From assembly GCA_003550325.1 (NCBI GenBank), contig QKWP01000010.1, positions 607,539 through 671,538 on the forward strand: DNA of 64,000 nt. Direction: 5' to 3'. Both the position numbers and the translations under genes were made by a program. Positions 58,539-64,000 of the stretch are shown here, piece by piece (the stretch's first letter is position 1; every line of letters begins with the position of its first letter). This stretch comes from Gigaspora rosea (lineage: Eukaryota > Glomeromycota > Glomeromycetes > Diversisporales > Gigasporaceae). Under the pieces are notes generated by a model that saw only the letters and a program-made list of their open reading frames with translations, had not been told where the DNA came from and ran no database searches.

Positions 58539-59674
58539 AATTATCAATATGGTTAAGCTAAGTCAATTTACATTGAATTATCATGATTTCTTGGTTAAGA
58601 TTGAGATAGTTTGTATTAGAATTATTATAATTTACATTATAAATTATTGTAAAAAATTATGTTATATTACTTACTTGCTAATGTAGTATATATTGGCTAA
58701 GGTTAAGTTAGTTTGTATTGAAATTATAATAATTTCTATCATGAGTTACCATAAAAATTCTGTTACAGAACTTACTTGCTATTCTGCTGACCACAATACA
58801 AAAAAAATCGAGTTAGTTTGCATAAAAATTATTGTGATTTCTACCTTGAGTTACTGTAAAAAAAATTCCATTACAGAATTCTATTCTAGTAACCACAGTA
58901 TGTAACTAAGATTGATTTGATTGGTATTTGAATTATATTGATTTCTATACAGTTGAGTTAGTTTGTATTTGAATTATATTGATTTCTATACAGTTGAGTT
59001 AGTTTGTATTGGAATTATTGTATTTCAATTCAAGTTACTGTAAAATGTTACAAAACTTACTAGCTATTATAACAACTACAATATGTGATTATGTCTGAGT
59101 TAATTTGTATTGCAATATCGCGATTTCCATCATGGGTTTTCTGCAAAGATTCTGTTGCAGAACTTACTTGAATTATAGTAACCATAGTATTTGGTTTTTA
59201 CTTTAGTTTGCATCAGAATTATTATGATTTCTATTGTTAGTTACTGTGAAAACTTCTGCTACAAAGCTTACTTATTATTCCAATTTTCACAGTATATTAT
59301 GTTGTAAAATTTCTGGTACAAAACTTCATTTATTGTATTTATATGATATTATGGTCGTAAATATTCGAACATATTTTTGATTGAAGCAGTTGTTTATTAA
59401 ATTTACTACTGTGAAAATTCTATTACAGGACTTACTCGTTATTCTGGTAACCAAAATATAATATGTAGTTAAAGTGAATTGGTTTGTATTGCAATTATCG
59501 TAAATTATATTGTAAAAAATTACCAATTCGACACATAATATGCAGTTAAGGTTGAGTTAGGCCACGCAAAACTAATTTTTCGTTTGAATAACATATTGTT
59601 CCAAAATTTCAGTTGGTGGGGCAGATTATTTTTTTTTAATCTACTGTAAATTAATATGCTCATGCTCACATCTA

Positions 59675-59894
59675 AGGACACGCAAAGTTAATTTTTCGGT
59701 TTGCATAACATGGAATCAGAAAACTTTAGATTTTTTTTTGGATCTATTGGGTAATTCCGGTCACCATCGGACGACACCAGAGAAAACTTAAATAGCAAAA
59801 ACGGAATAATTGGCATAATTGAAATTTTAAAAAAAAAATATGAAAAATTGGGTCGGCGGGTTATACAAAACGAAAAGTTAACTTTGCGTGTCCT
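59675..59894. mobile_element. Mariner-like MITE (220 bp) with ~35-bp TIRs
   Basis: The ends are AGGACACGCAAAGTTAA, continuing as TTTTCG and ATAAC on both sides, flanked by TA (59673-59674, 59895-59896). A degenerate extra copy of the left end lies at 59571-59607. Confidence 0.8.
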
Positions 59895-60045
59895 TAGTTT
59901 GAATTGAAATTATCGTAAAAATTTTCTATTACAGAGCTTACTTGCAATTTTTACAACCATGGTATGGTTGAGGACATTAGTTTGTACTAGAACTGTTGTG
60001 ATTTCTATCATGAGTTACAAGTAAATAATTCTGTTATAAAACGTA

Positions 60046-60981
60046 TAGCGTGGTGTGACAGTTGATTGCTAAAAATCATGAATAGTTGATGGATCGATTA
60101 CGAACAAGTTACGCCATTAATACAGAAACGATTAAAATGTATTAATTACAAATTTAAACCAAGATTTAATAACCTGCGTTTAGAAAAATGAGATAGCAGA
60201 ATTTGAATGTGCATTTAGAGGCATTTAGAGAGAATATATTTAGAGTTACTATATCTATTCACATATTCCTTCAAACAAGCTTTTTTTAGTATCGGAGGCA
60301 CGCGTTATACGTTAGTTTAGTAAACATGATAAAATTCACACAAGAATACAACATCTATTGTAGAAATATAACTATAATCAGGAATGATATGAGAGCAAAT
60401 AAAAATTTATTAATAAAGATCATGTATTTTTAGTACATATGTAAATAAATTCAAAATAAGGTTTAAATAATAATGAATACATGTAACTATGGAATTAAAA
60501 GCCGACGAACTTAAAAAATCTAATAAAAATGGCTTATGAATTCGTTAAAAAATTTTTTGGAGAGTAAAATTCGAAAATTTTTTCCGTTTTTGATGTGGTA
60601 GGTCACGAGCAAGATGAAAACCAATAAGTAAGCATGCACATGAGCAAACTTAATTTTAAAAGGCAATGATCAAAGATAGATCGTCGAGGAGGATTAATAA
60701 TAAGCAAAAAAAAATTATCGATAATAAAAATTCAAAATCAAAAATAAATATTTTTATATTCTATTATTAAAAAAAAAAAGGATCGAACTGGTGACTTTTG
60801 TCTAGGGGGGTATACAAATTCAAGTAATTAAATAAAACTGGGCACATAATCATATTATAGTTATATCAATTAAACGTTGTATAAATAATTTATATATATA
60901 CTAAATTTAAAATATAATAAAGTCATATATATCTGAGAATATGGTAATTATAAATTATAATTATATAATATATGGATAACA
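60046..60981. other. Intergenic AT-rich DNA downstream of the secreted-protein gene
   Basis: No gene was seen. The only notable motif is a B-box-like AGTTCGATCC on the minus strand at about 60782-60791, followed by a T run (60769-60780), resembling a tRNA 3' half or SINE fragment. Confidence 0.4.
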
Positions 60982-63042
60982 TTAAGGGTTATCGGTTGCC
61001 CTACAACTTAGATATTTTGTAGATCTTTTACCAACACCTTTACCAGGAGATTTCCCTACATGTCTTTTATAACCTTCACATGTATCATAATTAAATCCCC
61101 AACCATTAACATTTTGGCAAATATCTGAAACATCTCTCCATTGATGAATTAAATCTAAATGTTCTTTTCTATATCCTTCATAACTTCCATCATTATTAGG
61201 CCCAAATCCACCCGCAAATGTACAACTACCATTACCAATAGGTGGATTACAATTGCACCAATATTCAATACATTGTTCTTGAACATCACTATTTGAACAT
61301 CTGATAGCTCCATATGCATTCATAACTATACTTATTACATTTGCTGTAAGATAATCATTTACAAATTTAGCCATTGTAGATCTTCCATTATCTTCAGTAG
61401 TACCTACCTGGGGTGTAAGAAAATTATCCAAGACTAACATGTCTCTTCCATCAAGATTAGAAGCAATACTATTTTTGAATTCTGTATTAATTGAAGATGT
61501 TATATCATTAATTTTACTTTTTAAATCATCAAGAGTTATTGATGAATTTTCTATATTTTGTTGGAAATTTTTCATAGCATCCTCAATTGATAGTGTTTGT
61601 AATAAATCAACACCTGCACCAAAAGGAAGATTTATATCCCTTTTTTTAATTCCAGCAGTAAACGAAGAATTCGGAAAACTTTTTTCGATCGTTCGCCATG
61701 GTCCTCTCGCTGCTAATGGATTAAAACGAGCTCCTGACGTTAATTCACCGGAATCAGATTCTTCAACAATTGCAGCCGTAACTCTCATCGTAGGAAACAT
61801 AGAGCCATCAGTATTTCCAGATGAAAAATAATGTCTTTGTAAAAAGTCAATAAGATTCTGAATATCACTTGATATTTGACTAAAAGGTTGTTGTGTTAAT
61901 AATTCAGTAGGAATACGACTTTGATAAATTATAGCTTTATTTAACTCAATATAAGAATCATTTTGTTTATTTTCTTCAATCAATTTTGTGGAATTTATTA
62001 TAGATTGATTAGCTAAATTTAACCATTCTTCAGGTTTAGATTCAGGCTCTTCTGGCTTAGTCGTTTCGCGAGCCAAGTCAAGAGCTGAAAGGAGAAATTT
62101 CATAAATCCCCTTGAAAAAGCAATAGATGTACGTTCAACAAGAACTGCCCCTTGAGCTACTCCTTCTGCTGTTGCAGCAGCAGCAGCTCCTTCACCAAAT
62201 ATTGCTACTCCCAACGCATCTAGTACTCCCATGGCAATTAATAAAGCAACTGCTTCCATTATTGCCCAAAAATCATGCATAACTTTTTTAGTCGATTTAC
62301 TAAGATTTTCAGGAACTAATTTATTTCTAATATCATCCAACTTATCCAGAGCAGAGGTACTACCATCCTTTGCACCAAGAGAGACTGAATTCATTATTTG
62401 AGCAAAATTATTTACAGCATTAGCCAAAGAAATAGTTGATTGTGAATAAATACTCATATTAAAAAATTTTTTAGTATCTTGACCAATATTAATAAGTCCA
62501 AAATGAGTTCCAGGAGGTGATGAAGTTAATTCATCAAGGCAGGCAAAAGCATCCTTAGTACCATTAAAAGTTTTACTATTATCATCAATATTTATTCCTT
62601 TCTTACAATAATGTAAAACAATACTAGGTGGAACATTATATTTAATGTTGGGACTAACACCAGAATAAATGTTAACAGATGTTACATTAACTGTAAATGG
62701 TTGATATGAACTCGATGGTTTGCAATAATATTTAGCTGGTGACGTTAAGGAGAAATTCTGACCAACTTCCGCCCTAAACATTATGTTGCAATCATTGGTG
62801 CATCCATCCAAATTGATTAAATACATGTGAGTAGGAAAATTTCTCACACCCTTGCCAATATATGTTACATCTTGTACATATGGAGAATCAGTGTGAAAGA
62901 CTCCACTTTGTTCATCAATATGAAATAAATCATTTGTATAGGTAGTGTTGCATATATTATATATAAAACGTGTAGAAGACCAGGTATAAACTTCTGGTAT
63001 AGAAAAGAAAGAAAAAAGTAATATAAATATTTTTATAATCAT
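60982..63042 (-). CDS. Secreted, glycosylated protein with central hydrophobic segment and Cys-rich C-terminus (unknown function)
   Basis: An intact 686-codon frame, ATG at 63042-63040 and TAA at 60982-60984, with no introns. Residues 1-20 form a signal peptide (basic-poor start, IFILLFSFF core, VYT-W boundary). There are about a dozen N-glycosylation sequons (for example N32, N96, N119, N160, N195, N350, N499). Six cysteines lie at residues 31-168, none from 169 to 581, and eight at 582-680. Residues 258-301 form a long hydrophobic Gly/Ala-rich stretch ending in an alanine run, flanked by amphipathic helices; it could be a membrane hairpin. Kex2-type KR sites occur at 467-468 and 672-673. 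The family was not recognised. Secretion is well supported; any effector, adhesin or membrane-active role is speculation. It is the only intact gene in the window. Confidence 0.85.
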   Translation of the reverse strand: MIIKIFILLFSFFSIPEVYTWSSTRFIYNICNTTYTNDLFHIDEQSGVFHTDSPYVQDVTYIGKGVRNFPTHMYLINLDGCTNDCNIMFRAEVGQNFSLTSPAKYYCKPSSSYQPFTVNVTSVNIYSGVSPNIKYNVPPSIVLHYCKKGINIDDNSKTFNGTKDAFACLDELTSSPPGTHFGLINIGQDTKKFFNMSIYSQSTISLANAVNNFAQIMNSVSLGAKDGSTSALDKLDDIRNKLVPENLSKSTKKVMHDFWAIMEAVALLIAMGVLDALGVAIFGEGAAAAATAEGVAQGAVLVERTSIAFSRGFMKFLLSALDLARETTKPEEPESKPEEWLNLANQSIINSTKLIEENKQNDSYIELNKAIIYQSRIPTELLTQQPFSQISSDIQNLIDFLQRHYFSSGNTDGSMFPTMRVTAAIVEESDSGELTSGARFNPLAARGPWRTIEKSFPNSSFTAGIKKRDINLPFGAGVDLLQTLSIEDAMKNFQQNIENSSITLDDLKSKINDITSSINTEFKNSIASNLDGRDMLVLDNFLTPQVGTTEDNGRSTMAKFVNDYLTANVISIVMNAYGAIRCSNSDVQEQCIEYWCNCNPPIGNGSCTFAGGFGPNNDGSYEGYRKEHLDLIHQWRDVSDICQNVNGWGFNYDTCEGYKRHVGKSPGKGVGKRSTKYLSCRATDNP

Positions 63043-64000
63043 TATAAAAATATTTATTAATTAAAATTTTTAGGACAAAGTTATTAAAATTTTTTATGAG
63101 GATTAAGGTTTTTCAACGATAAATTTATAATCAAATCGAAATTATTTTAAATATAAATTTGAGTAATGCCACGGAAAATTTTAGCCTCAGTTATATAAAT
63201 TTTTAACTTCATATTATTCATTAAAATTATCAAGATTAATATGCTTCCAAATTTGTTATGTACCGTTTTTCCCTGGACTTGCTTAATTACACAAATTATT
63301 ATGAATGTCAACATTTACCCGTGTCAGTCATTTTAATTAATAAGATGTTCCTGGCTCACGACAAATGTCATTAGCATAATTAAAATCCTTTTTTAAATTA
63401 TTTATACAAGTATTACAATGTTGATCCAAAAAATCACATTTCAAGATCCCAAAATGGGCAAAACTTTTACAACAACGTTTCTAAAAGTTAGATCACCTTA
63501 AAATGCAGTAAAGTTTCGTATATTTGACACCAAAACTTTTATCTATACAAGATCTACAGTTTTAGTAGCGCCTTATAAAAGTCATATGAATTATCTATGA
63601 TATATTACATTCTCGTATAAATAATATTTTAAAAATTATTTGTTATAATAATAATATATCGCATATAACAAAATTCGATCAAGCAATTAATGAGCTTTTT
63701 AACCATGCTCCTGTCAACAATTAAAAAATTTTTCATGCTGTTAAATGGATCATTCCCTTGTTAAAATGGCAAGTTTTTTTTTGCAATTGTAGATTTAACA
63801 TATGAGTGCTGCCAAGGAAAAAATGCCGTTCAGACTTTGAAGTAAAATAAGTAAAATCCAGGTGTAATGCAAAATCAATACTAAAATTGGTTTTTTTTTT
63901 TTGAAATCATGTTCACGTTTTAACAAATCAAATTCCTTGGTAAATTTTGATAGTAATATAACACTAAGAATTGTTAATTCTTAAAGGACGCTTTTTAAGA
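63043..64000. promoter_or_regulatory. Upstream region of the secreted-protein gene; no defined element
   Basis: Very AT-rich immediately before the ATG (on the minus strand, TTAATTAATAAATATTTT). The promoter must lie here, but no specific TATA box or regulator site can be fixed. No other gene to the window end. Confidence 0.3.

Larger units (their letters stand above)
57338..60045 (-). mobile_element. Third copy of the Helitron family, 3' end and satellite; 5' end missing
   Basis: CTAG at 57338-57341, a decayed hairpin region, then TATCTTATTTAGATTTTTTT and GAGTTACT match the 3' terminal region of the two large Helitrons. Satellite units run to about 60045. Three MITEs interrupt it (57781-57942, 58035-58538, 59675-59894). 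The two 58489-58905 open frames are read from satellite and MITE sequence. Confidence 0.7.

Noticed and set aside
58489-58905. Two plus-strand frames of 65 and 70 codons
   Set aside because: Translated satellite units and a MITE end; no motif.
61439-61831. 130-codon plus-strand frame
   Set aside because: Antisense shadow of the secreted-protein gene.

Overview
The window looks like nuclear DNA from an arbuscular-mycorrhizal-type fungus (Glomeromycotina, Rhizophagus-like). This is an inference from the very AT-rich background, decayed Ty3/Gypsy and APE-type LINE proteins, abundant Helitron-like and hAT-like non-autonomous elements, and almost no host genes. No species marker is present. No bacterial signals (operons, ribosome binding sites, CRISPR, insertion sequences) were seen. 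The only convincing intact gene is an intronless 686-codon secreted protein on the minus strand at 60982-63042. Nearly everything else is transposon sequence nested in transposon sequence.

Layout. 1-1790: A-rich low complexity, a foldback repeat carrying a perfect small hAT element, and a GAACCT-type array. 1790-9306: a decayed minus-strand Ty3/Gypsy element (gag, protease, RT, RNase H, post-RNase H linker). Its gag-protease part is repeated as an identical 2698-base block with a single N at the junction, which looks like an assembly artefact. 9307-21402: several MITEs and hAT-like elements, a 1.4-kb polypyrimidine tract, and a hairpin-bearing direct repeat. 21403-50641: a 29-kb foldback whose arms are two copies of one non-autonomous Helitron in opposite orientation. 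Its spacer contains another Helitron-like end, a nearly full-length LINE, a 3.5-kb hAT-like element inside the LINE endonuclease domain, and a 5'-truncated LINE inside that element. 50642-60050: pogo/mariner-like and TTAA-flanked MITEs, a 1.7-kb hAT-like element, a retrotransposon gag relic and a third Helitron copy. 60051-64000: mostly featureless apart from the secreted-protein gene.

Main theme. Nine elements have hAT-type termini (TIRs starting CAGTG/CTGTG or TAGNG/TAGAG). Seven have an 8-bp target-site duplication that is perfect or has one mismatch; one has a TSD decayed by transitions and one has an unresolved TSD. None encodes a transposase. Most carry, just inside their ends, a private array of short self-complementary and often GC-rich motifs, such as GGGTCGGGTCAGACCC, GTCCGGGACATGTCC and GGTTAACC. 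The two Helitron copies act as empty-site controls for each other, which dates several insertions. The catalytic losses in the LINE RT all fit CpG deamination, suggesting cytosine methylation acted on it. All alignments were made by eye; no database search was run.
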